The notes: a model not told the origin generated them from the letters alone. A stretch of DNA of 64,000 nt from Nilaparvata lugens (GCF_014356525.2 NC_052507.1:62002295-62066294); one strand, 5' to 3'. Shown: positions 1-10,299, counted from the first letter of the stretch. Numbers and translations: made by a program.

Positions 1-170
1 CAAAAAATTCTATTGGCCAAACATAGGAAATGTATTCCAACTTGTCGAAAGTGGCATCTTTCTACTGAGCTGTAGATGATTATTTGTCAATGAGTTCAAA
101 ATCATATTGTTGGTTGAATCACACAAAAATGTAATTTATAAATATTGTTTGCTATTTTTTGAAGACATAA
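1..170. other. Unassigned left edge
   Basis: AT-rich sequence with no convincing open frame. An ATA/AAT microsatellite at about 172-186 separates it from the reverse-transcriptase remnant. If that retroelement inserted cleanly, the missing 5' half of the capsid-like gene at 2017 should lie on this side, but I see no match in the short stretch available. Confidence 0.4.
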
Positions 171-203
171 TAATAATAATAATAAAGAAAACTTTCAAAT
201 GGT

Positions 204-1834
204 GTGGAATGGAATACGGGTTTGAAAGACAAAAGAGGCTGTATCGATAGGAAGAGAGAAGGCATCATTGAGAAAGCATCTATGTATTATGAGGAGTTAT
301 TCAAAAGTTGGAATGATATAGATACATATACTACGGTCACAGCTGCACAAGAAGAATTACCCGATTTCCATGAACAAGAATTGTCTGATATTATAAAGGG
401 ATTGAAAAATAATAAGATGGCTGGAATAGATAATATTTCTAATGAGATGATAAAAGCTATCTCGGCAAACATTTTGAGAGCGCTTGTTGATTGTTTCAAT
501 AAAATACTTAAAGAGCAACTGGTTCCATACCAGTGGAAATTAGCAGATATAATTCTTCTATTCAAAAAAGGTGACATTTATAACATAAATAACTATCGCC
601 CAATAAGTATTACATCATGCATTGGAAAGTTATTTATGAAAGCCATGTCAAATCGTATTCAGCCAATCCTTATAATTCATCAACCAAATGAGCAAGCTGG
701 TTTCAGAAGAGGATTCTCAACAGTTGATAATTTACATATAATAAACCAATTGATCGAAAAGTGTTCTGAATATCGAATTAAGATTTATATGGCCTTTATA
801 GATTATAAGAAAGCTTTTGACAGTTTGAATCATGGCTTTTTGTTCAAGTCTCTTCGTGAGCAGGGAGTGCCTGAAGTCTATTTGAACATTCTCAAGAATT
901 ATTATGAGAGTAGTGCTGCGAGAATTCGTCTTGAGAGAGCAGGAAGGTATTTCAAACTGAGTAGAGGAGTCAAGCAGGGCGATCCTTATCACCGATTTTC
1001 TTCAATTCAGCTCTCCAGGAGGTGTTCGAACAGCTGGAATGGGAAAGAAGAGGTATCTCAATAAGAGGGGAGCACCTGAGCCACCTGAGATTTGCCGATG
1101 ACGTGATGTTGATAGGAAAGTCACTACAGGAACTGGAAAATATGATATTTGAGCTGGCAGAGGCAAGTAAGAAAGCTGGGCTTGAAATCAATCCTGAAAA
1201 GACCAACCTCATGACAAATGCGGCCCCAGGAATAATTGAGCTGGATGGAAAGGCTTTAAATTGGACGCAGGAAGTAGTCTATCTTGGTCAGTGTTACTCA
1301 TTCGATAAAAGAGAGGAAAAAGAGCTCAAACGAAGACGAACAGCTTCCTGGAACAAGTTCTGGTCGCTCAAATGCATCATGAAAAATAAAGAAGTCAGCT
1401 TATCATCCAAAACCAAAGTTCTTAGATCGTGTGTGTTCCCCACTCTTACGTACGGCGCACAAACCTGGGCCTGTAGAGCTAGCACTATAGACTCTATTCG
1501 TAAAACCCAACTGGCTATGGAAAGAAGCATTCTGAACATTCACCGTATGCAAAGAATTCGCACTTCAACCATCAAGAGCAAAATCAAGTTGGAAGACGTC
1601 ATTTCAACTATAAGAAGACTGAAGTGGAAATGGGCAGGACACGTTTCGCGACTACAAGATGGAAGATGGATGAAGAAAGTGACTGAATGGGAGCCATCGT
1701 GGAGGAAGAGGAACGTCGGCCGGCCAAGAGTGAGATGGAAGGATGACATCGTCAGAATAGCAGGAATCAACTGGATGGTAGCAGCCAGAGATCGACAGAG
1801 ATGGATCAACCTGGGGGAGGCCTATGCTCGGTGA
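204..1834 (+). mobile_element. Non-LTR retrotransposon, RT pseudogene (5' truncated)
   Basis: This is a decayed reverse transcriptase. The first frame (204 to about 988) carries the fingers and palm blocks: a PISIT motif, a QAGFRRGFST block, the FIDYKKAFDS catalytic-Asp block and GVKQGDP. A one-base loss near 988 moves the reading frame, and the second frame (to 1834) continues with the FADD catalytic box and the thumb. It ends in a C-terminal region with a WAGHV.R block and GRPRVRWKDD. No endonuclease is present, so the copy is 5' truncated. The clade is not certain; the C-terminal Trp-rich block is common in insect endonuclease-RT elements. A second 3' end of the same type occurs at 50.97-51.29 kb. 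Reverse transcriptase identity is secure. Confidence 0.9.
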
Positions 1835-1848
1835 CGGGCTTAGTTTCC

Positions 1849-1873
1849 AAAACAAAACAAAACAAAACAAAAC
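1849..1873 (+). repeat. (AAAAC)n tail of the RT remnant
   Basis: Five tandem AAAAC units lie immediately after the RT stop codon. Short tandem 3' tails are typical of some non-LTR clades. Confidence 0.7.
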
Positions 1874-1965
1874 ATGAAAAAGACTATTGATTGTTTTAAA
1901 TGAAATTGATTTCAAAAGTATTTTGAAGTACTTCAGTAATGTAACTTATGTGTGTTTTGGACAAA

Positions 1966-2010
1966 AATAAAGGCTTTATTTATTATTTATTATTATTATT
2001 AATTTTAAAT
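1966..2010 (+). repeat. AATAAA signal plus TTA/TAT tail, retroelement 3' end
   Basis: An AATAAA polyadenylation signal at 1966-1971 is followed by GGCTTTATT and a TTA-rich simple repeat. This is a typical non-LTR 3' terminus. Capsid-like coding sequence begins directly after it, so this is the junction that removed the 5' part of the DJR gene. Confidence 0.6.
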
Positions 2011-2016
2011 TTGAAA

Positions 2017-2721
2017 CAGGAACTCGTCTTATTGAGGTCACCGACAGACCTAAATTGTGTTGAGTCTACAAGTGGAACAAGCATTAGTGTGAAAATTACA
2101 AAACTACAATGGAGAATGCCCTACATAACTTTAGAAGATCATGTAAGACTGAAATTTTTGAGACTGCTCGATGCTGACACTCCACTGAAATTAGGTTTCC
2201 GGCATTGGGAAATTTGTGAATTACCAAATTTGCAAAATTCACTTAACCATTCTTGGGCAGTTCGTACCACATCGAGTTTTGATAGTCCAAAATACGTTAT
2301 AATTGCATTTCAAACTTATCGTAAGAATAAAATTAAAAAATCAATATCCAATTTCGATAGCTGTGGTATTTACAATGTTAAAGTATATTTGAACAGCAAG
2401 TATTATCCATATGAAAATCTGCTAGGTAAGAAGGAGGTATTATACCGCATGTTCCTGGATTTCGCGCCCTCGTATTATAATCATTCAATCAATAGCGAAC
2501 TCGGAACAGAAATTGACTTTAAAATGTTTTGTGAATCAACACCGCTGATTGTTGTAGATTGTTCACACCAACCAAGTCATTTGAAATCATCGACAGATGT
2601 TTGTATTGAAATGGAATTTAATAGCGCAGTACCTGCAAATACTTCCGCGTATTGCGTTTTAATTAGCGATCATGTGATGGAGTACACACCTCTGACGAGC
2701 ATGGTGAAAGAAGTTCAGTAA
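2017..2721 (+). pseudogene. Double-jelly-roll capsid-like protein, C-terminal half (copy A)
   Basis: This open frame matches the C-terminal ~55% of the 409-aa protein at 16619-17848. Shared blocks in the same order include LVLLRS, an ITKLQW..P motif, FRHWE, a W.V.TTS motif, YPYEN, VVDCS and SAYC.LI..H..EYTPL. That protein resembles the insect and cnidarian double-jelly-roll-like domain family, the fold of capsid proteins in Polinton- and adeno-type dsDNA viruses. The first ~185 residues are missing because the retroelement tail abuts at about 2010. The remaining frame has no stop until 2721. It is followed within 15 bases by a TATA element for the next ORF, giving a compact viral-style gene order. 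Fold assignment is from recalled family resemblance. Confidence 0.7.
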
Positions 2722-2732
2722 TTTGCGCACCG

Positions 2733-2780
2733 CCTATATAAGGTGTGCATTCTGCTCAATGTAGTTCATTATCAGTTTCA
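2733..2780 (+). promoter_or_regulatory. TATA box and initiator for the 306-aa ORF
   Basis: TATATAAGG at 2733-2741 is followed by TCAATG (2755-2760) and TCAGTT (2772-2777), both arthropod initiator-like. The ATG follows at 2797. It sits directly after the capsid-like stop codon, so this gene appears to have its own promoter. Confidence 0.55.
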
Positions 2781-2796
2781 CCTTTGAACAGACAAC

Positions 2797-3717
2797 ATGT
2801 CCTATTCTTTGTGTTCTGATATTTTGGACAAGCCACAAACTCGCTCTATTGGTATTCAGTGCGATCTTGATATTTTCTATTATGAAGCAAGTACACCGAA
2901 GCCGCTGCAGGTGGAGGAGGAGGAGAAACGAGAAGAGGAGGGGAAAGACTGTGGATTTGAGGAGCCTGCCGCCGAAGATAAAGAAGTGGACAAGCAGGCG
3001 CCTACGAAAATTGCTACGGTTGATCTTCACTGGTTTAAACAAGATTGTAATCAAATTATTGTGAAAGAACTTGCCATAATTGATCAGTTTAATAATTATA
3101 TTGTGTTCCATTTCAAATCACCATTTGCAAAGACAGAATTGAGTGCAAAATTGTATAACGATGTAACATGGTTAGAACGTCACTATCATAAAATAAAATG
3201 GGAAGATGGAGATTTAGAATACAGTGACTCATTAATACGTGATTACCTTGCAGGTTATGAGAAAATTTTCACAAAAGGAACTGAGAAAGCAAAGTTTCTA
3301 AGAAGATTGCATAGCAACGTTCAATGCATACCAGAGGACTTTCCAAAACCTGATTTCAGCTTTTTCACTAGTTCATGGTGTTATGCTGTGTGTAACATTC
3401 ATAAAAATAGACCACATTCTCGCTGTGCTTTATTCTCTGCCCAACATTATAATTCTTTGTTGTTTAAAAATATGTGTCAAACAAATAATTTCTTGTGCGA
3501 AAACAATCGAATGCAAAGTATGAAAATGGCCCCGATGTACACAAATTCACAGAAAAGAAACTTTGCTCGTTATGGATTCTTCTACAACGGAAAACAGATT
3601 CAGTGTGTTTATTGCTTACATGCATTGAGACTGCATAAAGCACGTACATGTTGTCTGTCGACAATTACTGAAGAAAGACCACTTAATTACTCTATAATAG
3701 TTCCTGCCTACACTTAG
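2797..3717 (+). CDS. Uncharacterised 306-aa virus-like element protein (copy A)
   Basis: I do not recognise a named function. The N-terminal third is acidic and Lys/Glu-rich (residues 35-75) and probably disordered. From about residue 77 a folded region begins with a VKELAIID block, then IVFHFKSPF, a WEDGD motif and LAGYEKIFTKGTEKAKFLRRL. The C-terminal third is Cys/His-rich, including a HKNRPHSRCALF stretch and a C..C pair near residue 275. I recall similar proteins with the KEL.I..., H.F..P and WE.GD pattern encoded next to DJR proteins in insect genomes. The layout faintly recalls a diverged exonuclease fold, but I see no complete catalytic set. The gene lies between the DJR fragment and the small ORF at 3740. 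The end of its C-terminus recurs in copy B at 53313-53452. Confidence 0.6.
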   Translation: MSYSLCSDILDKPQTRSIGIQCDLDIFYYEASTPKPLQVEEEEKREEEGKDCGFEEPAAEDKEVDKQAPTKIATVDLHWFKQDCNQIIVKELAIIDQFNNYIVFHFKSPFAKTELSAKLYNDVTWLERHYHKIKWEDGDLEYSDSLIRDYLAGYEKIFTKGTEKAKFLRRLHSNVQCIPEDFPKPDFSFFTSSWCYAVCNIHKNRPHSRCALFSAQHYNSLLFKNMCQTNNFLCENNRMQSMKMAPMYTNSQKRNFARYGFFYNGKQIQCVYCLHALRLHKARTCCLSTITEERPLNYSIIVPAYT

Positions 3718-3739
3718 TTTTGTTCATTCGCTCAACAAC
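3693..3739 (+). promoter_or_regulatory. TATA element overlapping the end of the 306-aa ORF
   Basis: TATAATA (3693-3699) lies inside the last codons of the upstream ORF. It is followed by ATTCGCTCAAC just before the ATG at 3740. The same sequence is preserved upstream of the copy B gene. Confidence 0.4.
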
Positions 3740-4016
3740 ATGGATCCGAGAAAGTGGTTGGCTGCCGACAACGAATTGGAAGTGAGGTTAAAAAACTGTA
3801 TTGATTGGTACGATGAGTGTGAAAGTGCAATTAGGAAATCAACTCCTGAAAATTATAGTTTGGCGAAACAATTGAAAGACATTTTTCTAAGCATGGTTAA
3901 TTTAAATGACAGACTATCTATGTTATTATCGTCCTCATAATTTGTGTATAGATAAGCTAATTAAAATTGAAGATGAAATTATGAATAGTTGTGTTGCTGC
4001 TGAAATGTGTGAATAA
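3740..4016 (+). pseudogene. Small virus-like ORF, frameshifted (copy A of 53034-53312)
   Basis: The frame starts MDPRKWLAADNELEVRLK and is nearly identical to the 92-aa protein at 53034-53312 on the minus strand. Relative to copy B, a 5-base deletion near 3909 shifts the frame, so translation stops at 3940 after 66 residues. The rest of the homologous sequence runs on in another frame to a stop at 4014-4016. The predicted product is Lys/Glu-rich and helical. No function recognised. Confidence 0.65.
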
Positions 4017-4206
4017 ACGTTTTCTGCCTTCAAATGATTTTTCATTATAATATCCCATTCACGATTTTTAGTTTAGTTGCTGCTTAGAGCTAGACCTGAC
4101 AACACCTGTGGTGTGATCTTTTTTATACAGACACGAGCCTCTATAACATGTGCATCTCATCAATTTAGAAAGAGAGATATATCTAGTCACCCCCCTCATT
4201 CGACAC

Positions 4207-4548
4207 ATGTCAAACATCTGGGAAGCCGTTAACATGCAGTGTTATGGTTTTTCAAAATTCAAAAAATTAACTCGTCTCTTGATGTCAATTTCATTTAACG
4301 AATTTGATTCAATTGCGAAGAATATTAAATTTTCAACAGGATGTCAAGATGTTGATTTACCGTTAACAAAAACAGAAAATGTACATTTTTCGATTTTATC
4401 TGAGATTTTCGAACTGCTCAATATTCTAGACAGCGGCCATCTACATTATGATTGTACAAATGATTCAGCATTATCTGTTGTTAAAAATTCCGATGAACTT
4501 TGGAAATGCTTGTACGATATTGCAGATAAAAAATGTAAAAGAACTTAG
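4207..4548 (+). CDS. Small virus-like ORF, 113 aa (copy A)
   Basis: The start is placed at the ATG at 4207 because copy B (52520-52861) begins at the same residue; the open frame extends upstream to 4150 only in this copy. The protein begins MSNIWEAVNMQCYGFSKFKK and is about 95% identical to copy B, with no stops in either. That shared conservation over two separated copies argues for real coding sequence. No known domain seen: soluble, mixed alpha/beta, Cys at several positions, basic C-terminus (KKCKRT). Upstream, a TTTTTTATACAG stretch (about 4120) may be a TATA element. Directly downstream begins the repeat-rich terminus of the element. Confidence 0.6.
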   Translation: MSNIWEAVNMQCYGFSKFKKLTRLLMSISFNEFDSIAKNIKFSTGCQDVDLPLTKTENVHFSILSEIFELLNILDSGHLHYDCTNDSALSVVKNSDELWKCLYDIADKKCKRT

Positions 4549-5360
4549 ATCATTGTAGAGATTCACTAGTATAGCATTAGATGTGAGAGAGAGAGAGAGA
4601 GAGAGAATTTCTCAATTCAATTAGATGTAGAGAGAGTCATTGACCTCACTTTGGATTCACTAGTATAGCATTAGAGTAATATGGATTCACTAGTACAGTA
4701 TAGCAAAAAGGATTCACTTTTATTTGTCAGCAAGGGAATTTTCCCCTCAAAGGGAAATTTTCCCTCACTTTATTCATCCCCCTCATCTATACTGGGAGAG
4801 AGAGAGAATTTCTCAATTCACTTCAATCTGTCAGTATAGCATTAGAGTAATATGGATTCACTAGTACAGTATAGCAAAAAGGATTCACTTTAATTTGTCA
4901 GTATAGCATTAGATGTAGAAATATGGATTCACTTTAATCTGTCACCAAGGGAATTTTTCCCTCTCAAAGAGATTTTTTCCCCTCATCTAGCATTCACTTC
5001 AATCTTTCAGTATAGCATTAGATGTAGAAATATGGATTCACTTTAATCTGTCAGTATAGAGAGGGAATTTTTCCTTCTAAAAGGGAAATTTTTTCCCTCA
5101 CCTGGGGAGGGGGAAGGGGAGAGAGAGAGAGAGAGATATCTCTTTTCAACCCCCTCACCTCCACTGGGCAGGGGGAAGGGGAAATCTATTTTTAGAAAGA
5201 GAGAGAGAAAGATATATCTCTCTCTTTTCAACCCTCTCACCACCACTGGTCAGGGGGAAGGGGAAATCTATTTTTAGAACACCCCCCACCCACCAGGCGG
5301 GGGGAAGGGGAGGCGGGATGGACGAGGGGGGAGAGGGGGGAGGGGGTTTTGGAGCAAAAA
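4549..5360 (+). repeat. Repeat-rich terminal region of virus-like cluster A
   Basis: From 4549 to about 5060 there are interspersed copies of a unit containing GGATTCACT, TTAATCTGTCAGTATAG and CATTAGATGTAGA. This is followed by purine-rich (GA)n and G-tract sequence to about 5360. The same modules occur, inverted, at 51769-52515. Both copies share the terminal motif GGGTTTTGGAGCAAAAAAG and diverge directly after it, so about 5361 is the likely element end. Confidence 0.7.
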
Positions 5361-5462
5361 AGTGGCCTCAAAATCTTAGATTCCTTCTACTGATGGAAAA
5401 TGCGAAAAAACGCAAATGAAAAATTATCTAAACAATCAAAAATGATTCAAACAAGAATCAAT

Positions 5463-5986
5463 TATGTTATGTTAACATAACCTGAGAGATGGAAGTGCGC
5501 TTCATCACTCATCCACAAACGGTTTACAATGTCCTCGTCTTCATTAATCAAATCCAAAAATTCTAAGCTGAACTAGCTTCTGCTTACAAAATCCGTTTCC
5601 TTTAGGGCCTGAACCATTTGGATTTTGTATGGGTGGAAGTGCAAATCTTGGTGTAAAATTCGTCTTACCGTTCGGTTTGAAATCCCAAGTGTAACGCTGT
5701 GTCGGCGAGCTGAGCGACGAGGGCTTCTGTCAATGGTGACTCTTACACGTTCAACGTTTTCAGGTCTGCACACAGTTTTTGGTCTTCCTGTTTTCTTCCT
5801 TGTCATTGACGCAGTCTCTCCAAAGTTCTTAACCCGATTTTTAATCACACAGGCAGATGGCACCGGCTGATTCCGATTAATGTTGAAATGGTTGCGGAAT
5901 GCACGACGTGCTAACTGGTATGAACTACCGTTTTGATAAAAGGCTTTGAGAGCGTACGCATGATGTTGTGGGATCCAGCACTCCAT
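5463..5986 (-). pseudogene. Tc1/mariner (IS630)-type transposase fragment
   Basis: On the minus strand the frame begins MECWIPQHHAYALKAFYQNG, a helix-turn-helix DNA-binding region, followed by the GRPKT linker and a second helical region (SNRTVRRILHQDL). The ORF stops at 5573, but the same frame continues past this stop with a SDEAHFHLSGYVN block. That block holds the first catalytic Asp of the DDE/D domain. The sequence then loses similarity, so the remaining catalytic residues are absent. Inactive, truncated copy; no inverted ends were identified. Confidence 0.8.
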
Positions 5987-6283
5987 TGTGACTAAATGCT
6001 ATTCTGCGCCAAACGTAACTGATGCCATCCCCTCCACCTCCCTCCAACGCAACTTGGTTCGTGCGCTTTTTAAAATCGCTAATTATTATGCCTCACTTCG
6101 TATTTGATCAACAGTCTTTCATGGAGTAACAGTCCATTTTATCAAATATTTGATAATAATTAATGAAGGTCTGATAGAGAAGCAAATCTATGATTTTTTC
6201 AAATTCAAATTTATTTACAGATGGAATTAAATAGAGAATGCATTTATTCAAATGCTAATTGATTTATAATTATTATTTAACGA
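5987..6283. other. Non-coding, nothing recognised
   Basis: AT-rich intergenic DNA between the transposase remnant and the SINE pair. No open frame or structural repeat seen. Confidence 0.5.
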
Positions 6284-6617
6284 AAATCCTAAATAAATGC
6301 TGCAAATCACACCGAAGACCTCTGCTACTGCAGACATTGACAACAGGGTTAACAGCTAGATGGAAATTCGATGAGAACTACTATCCAAAAATTAGTTGCC
6401 AGCCCTAAAATGAGCGCTGCTATCCAGAGATTGTCAGTTTGGTGTAAGGGCAAGCATACCTGACTAGCAATTGGGAGGTACCGGGTTCGATTCCCGGGCT
6501 GGCAACTGATTCTTGGATAGTAGTTCTCATCGAATTTCCATCTAGCTGTTAACCCTGTTGTCAATGTCTGCAGTAGCAGAGGTCTTCGGGGTGATTTACA
6601 GCATTTATTTAGGATTT
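6284..6617. repeat. Head-to-head SINE pair forming a 122-bp inverted repeat
   Basis: The arms 6284-6405 and 6496-6617 are near-perfect reverse complements, each containing GCAGTAGCAGAGGTCTTCG or its complement. The right half is a tRNA-derived SINE whose tRNA head precedes the arm. The left half is a minus-strand copy truncated inside its tRNA head (ending at GTTGCCAGCC). The transcript would fold into a long hairpin. Confidence 0.75.
6431..6506 (+). ncRNA. tRNA-like SINE head
   Basis: A-box-like TGGTGTAAGGG and B-box-like GGTTCGATTCC are present. Ends TTGTCAG and CTGGCAA pair as an acceptor stem, CCGGG/CCCGG forms a T stem, and an anticodon-like loop CTAGCAA can be drawn. D-arm geometry is imperfect, so this is a SINE pol III promoter and not a functional tRNA. 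Confidence 0.6.
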
Positions 6618-6978
6618 CAAATTTATTTCTCAAAAAACATACACAATTATAATAATATAATATTATAACATCTAGAAATAATACAAGAAAAATACTATGA
6701 AATATATAAAATGATCCCAAAACTGCAGCATATAATTTTTTATGTCCATCTATGTTTAAGGAGTAGCCTACAAGGTAAAACCTGTGCGTAGACTTAAGTT
6801 GCAGTAATATATTTATTCAATATAAACTAAGAAATTAAACCAAAATAAGAACAAAGATTAGTGGAATTTACACACAAATATAAATTTGTAGATTAAATTA
6901 GATAAAAGTTAGTAAAACACAATAATTATTATTCTATGATAAATAAAAACAGAACATAAAACAAGAAACAGTTGGTGC
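6618..6978. other. Non-coding AT-rich, 3' flank of non-LTR element
   Basis: No gene seen. It probably includes the 3' untranslated region of the minus-strand retroelement ending near here. No clear poly(A) or target duplication could be fixed. Confidence 0.4.
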
Positions 6979-7383
6979 TTAGAACATTTTTTCTTCAGTT
7001 CTATTTGATCTTATCCATTCCTTAATCTCGCAATTTAGTTTTTTGCTCTGGCTTGTATTGGCAAAAAAATGAGTAGGAACAAGATTTATTATCCTCTGTG
7101 ATGAGTAAGTGAATTGTCTTCTACATACATTCAAACCCATTTTGTCTTGATGGGATGTTTCTCTAATAGGACGTAAATTTAAATTCAAGTTTCTTTAACG
7201 GAGAAGAAATTTATTTTTATTCTTCTTAATATATATTATCAAGTTTTTTATGTACAACTGTCGAACAGTTGGTACTTTGAGTTCATTGAAAAGATTGCAT
7301 GTAGGATAAAGTCTGGGTTTGCCTAGAATTGTTTTAATAATATATTTTTGAATTATGAAAAGTTTTTCAAAATGTGTGTTCAA
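6979..7383 (-). pseudogene. C-terminal domain of the non-LTR element
   Basis: Two adjacent short frames (7195-7383 and 6979-7188) read as the helical C-terminal tail found after RT in this group. Features include an IQKYIIKTIL stretch, a YPTC motif and NLRPIRETSHQDK followed by an RRQFTYSSQRIINLVP block. They are separated by a stop and a frameshift. Confidence 0.6.
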
Positions 7384-7489
7384 GGCTCCACCTCAAGCTC
7401 TTATTCCATATTGTAAAACAGATTGTGCATAAGAGAAGTAGATTGATTGAGCTATTTTCAAGTTATTTAGTTCTCCAATTCCATGAAAT

Positions 7490-9112
7490 TTATATATTAG
7501 AAATTTTATTTTTAAACACATGCTGTTTATATGAATATTTCATCTCAGATATGGATCCAACAGTATTCCCAGGTATTTTACTTGGTCTTTTTTGGAATTT
7601 CAGGACAAAAGCAGTGATTTGTTGACTGTTGACAATATTGCAGTTTACTTGGTGTATTTTGATACTTTCTATTTCATGAGGTTGTGTTTGGGCATTGGGT
7701 GAAAAAGTCATGAATACGCTTTTAAAAGCATTTAAAGTAAGCAGATGTTCATCGAGCCATGATTGTGCTACTCTGAGACCATTTTCTGCGCTAAGGCGCA
7801 CGTCCTCCCAGGAATTGCCAGTGAAAGTGAGAGCGGTATCATCAGCAAGGGATACGATTGAGCAGTTCCCAATGTCAACTTTAAGTAAATCATTAATATA
7901 AATTTGGAAAAGTATTGGTGATAAAACAGTGCCTTGAGGCAGACCATATTCAGTAAGTTTTTTATTACTTGATAAAGTATTCAGCGTAAGTAGTTGATAC
8001 CGTTCAGTTAGATAACTGGATATAATATTATTTCCTATTTCCTTGTGCATATATACACTTTTCTTTGACATATATTTTTGTTTGTATTCTATAACCTAGA
8101 TAAATGGTTTTATTTTGTTTTATATATATTTTTTTTTCTTCAAGCTGACAAAGGTCAAAGACCTGCATATTTTTGTGAATTAATGTGTGTGTATGTGTGT
8201 GTCTATGTGTTTGCCATACGCTAATAATAATAATAGTTAGATAACTATTGAATAGTTTGAGAGGTGAGCCTCTGATTCCAAGGTGTTCCATCTTCTCTAA
8301 TAATCTTGACTGAGATACAGTGTCAAAAGCCTTTGCCAAGTCTAAGAAAGTTGTTTAAGTTTTATTTTTACTGTTGAAGTTTTCAATTATTCTTTCCAAA
8401 AAGTCGGATATTGCATCTTCTGTTGATATGCCACTCTTAAATCCATATTGATTTCTATTGATAATTCTATGTTTATTCGAATAACTTACTAGTCTCTTTT
8501 TTATAATTTTCTCCATTATTTTAGCTGAATTATTTATTAAACTTATTGGGTGATAATTTATCACCTGATTTATAAAGAGGAACAACTCTAGCAAATTTGA
8601 ATAGTTTAGGAAAATAACCTACCAAAACACATTTATTTATTATCATTCAAAGAGGTTCTACAATATAGGAAGCTATTTTTTCAGACAGGCAGAACTCAAA
8701 TTGTCTACTCCAGGAGAAGAGTTACTTCTGAGAGAACTGATTGTGTCTATTATTTCATCATTGTTTGTATCAGCCAAATAAAATGGATTGAATGAGGGGA
8801 TTGACGAATCGGCATGAGTACGTTGTGTAGGGCTGTTATTTATTATTTTATTAGCATAAAATTAACCTACATGCGTGAAATCGTGGTTTAGAGCTTCGGG
8901 ATCTATATTGGGTATTTTTTATCTCGTTTTATATTCAATAGATCATTGATACACTCCCATGTCTTTTTCAAATTGCCTCTGCTTTGGAGTAGTATATTAT
9001 TATAGTAGTCATACTTAGATTTTTTTATCATGTTGTTTAATGTGTTTCTGTAGTTTTTACATAGTGATTTGAGAAAGTTGTTTTGAGGCTGTTTTTCTAA
9101 TTTCTGATGCAT
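7490..9112 (-). pseudogene. Reverse transcriptase of the non-LTR element
   Basis: Pieces in order on the minus strand: a helical pre-RT linker (8903-9112), the fingers with a PISLINNSAKIMEKI block and NQYGFKSGIST (8355-8594), the MAKAFDTVSQSRLL palm block (8247-8339), and after an inserted element, YGLPQGTVLSPILF and LADDTAL (7490-8017). LADD is the catalytic box with Tyr/Phe replaced by Leu. Frameshifts and stops separate the pieces. Confidence 0.88.
8018..8234 (+). mobile_element. 217-bp insertion inside the RT, with 12-bp target duplication
   Basis: AGTTAGATAACT occurs at 8006-8017 and again at 8235-8246. The reverse-transcriptase reading stops at ..LFNSYLT and restarts at SYLTERYQ, so the duplicated bases encode SYLT twice. 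The insert ends in (TAA)n just before the right duplication, a non-LTR or SINE 3' tail signature, so it is on the plus strand. It has no ORF. Confidence 0.85.
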
Positions 9113-9417
9113 TTTATCTCGTTTTCTTATTGAAGTTATTAATCCTGCAGTTATCCAAGGCTTGAGAGGCTTTAGTTTGTGTGGTACAATTTTTATTTGG
9201 GTTGCATTTCCAATCTCAGTGGATAATGCATCAAGGAGTCATTCAACAGCATTTTCAATATTCAAATCAAGTTGTACCTCTCAAGATTATTTATAAAATC
9301 ATGGTAGTTTATAGACTTTCTAGTGTTAACACTTGGTTCAGTTCTACCAGTATTTTTTCCAAGACCAATGTTTATACAAGTCAGATAGTGGTCAGTAATA
9401 CTTGTTTTCATTATTAA

Positions 9418-9678
9418 TCAAATAATAGACTCACAAACATCATTTGTTTTTCTGTAAAATATGTGATCAATACATGATTGGGATCCGTTTATTTCTCGAG
9501 TGAGCTCATTAATGTAAGATTTAGAACCATTTGATGACAAAAGATTGAAATATTCATTAACAAAGTTTGTGTTACTGTTTATATCTATGTTTGTATTACC
9601 GATGATTATTATGTTTTGACTATTTTCATGTTTCAAGTAATCAATGCAATCATTCAGACTATTGAGAAAAATTTTCAA
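9418..9678 (-). pseudogene. AP-like endonuclease fragment of the non-LTR element
   Basis: The piece contains NIIIIGNTNIDI, corresponding to the GDFN-type catalytic block of exonuclease/endonuclease/phosphatase-fold enzymes. Here the usual Asp is replaced by Asn, so the copy would be inactive. The segment SQSCIDHIFYR matches the S.IDHI block near the catalytic His. This is the target-nicking enzyme of the retroelement. Confidence 0.75.
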
Positions 9679-10299
9679 ATTAGGAGAAGGTGAACGGTAA
9701 ATAGTAACTATTGTGAATTAAATATTTTCATCAGGCACACTGACACTCAGTATTAGAGAATTACATTCGAGTATGAGAAAATTTATGTTCTCAACATTGA
9801 ATCCTAGTAAAAATACAAACTCCATCGCATTTATTCAGTCTACCTGGTACACTATGAATTGGATAATCATTCAAACTGTAATTAATTGTGCTATCGTTAA
9901 TTCAAGTTTCACTAAGAGCTATAAAATCAAATTTAGTATCACAATTCCCTAGAGTATATGCTAAGTTATCAACCATTTATTCTTATATTCATGTGACAAA
10001 TATTCACAAATCTACATGGCTCAGTGGTATAATTTTGCGGTTTGAAATTGAAAATATCATCTACTTGAATTGTATTGTATGACTCAACTGAGATTTCATT
10101 TTCAAAATTATTTATTAAATCATTCGTCATATTTATAGAGTAAAAATAAATTAATCACAATAAGGTAAAAGGCTCCAAAAACTAATCTGTTAAACAGTAG
10201 TAAAAAAAATGAGAGTCAATTGTTTTTGATATGTGATGAGCCAGCAAAATGTTTAGGTTTTCGTATTTCTGTTTGAATGACACAATTTCGAGTTGGCTC

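Noticed and set aside
5043..5246. ORFs across the GA/CT-rich termini (also 51730-52313)
   Set aside because: Low-complexity translations of purine/pyrimidine tracts.
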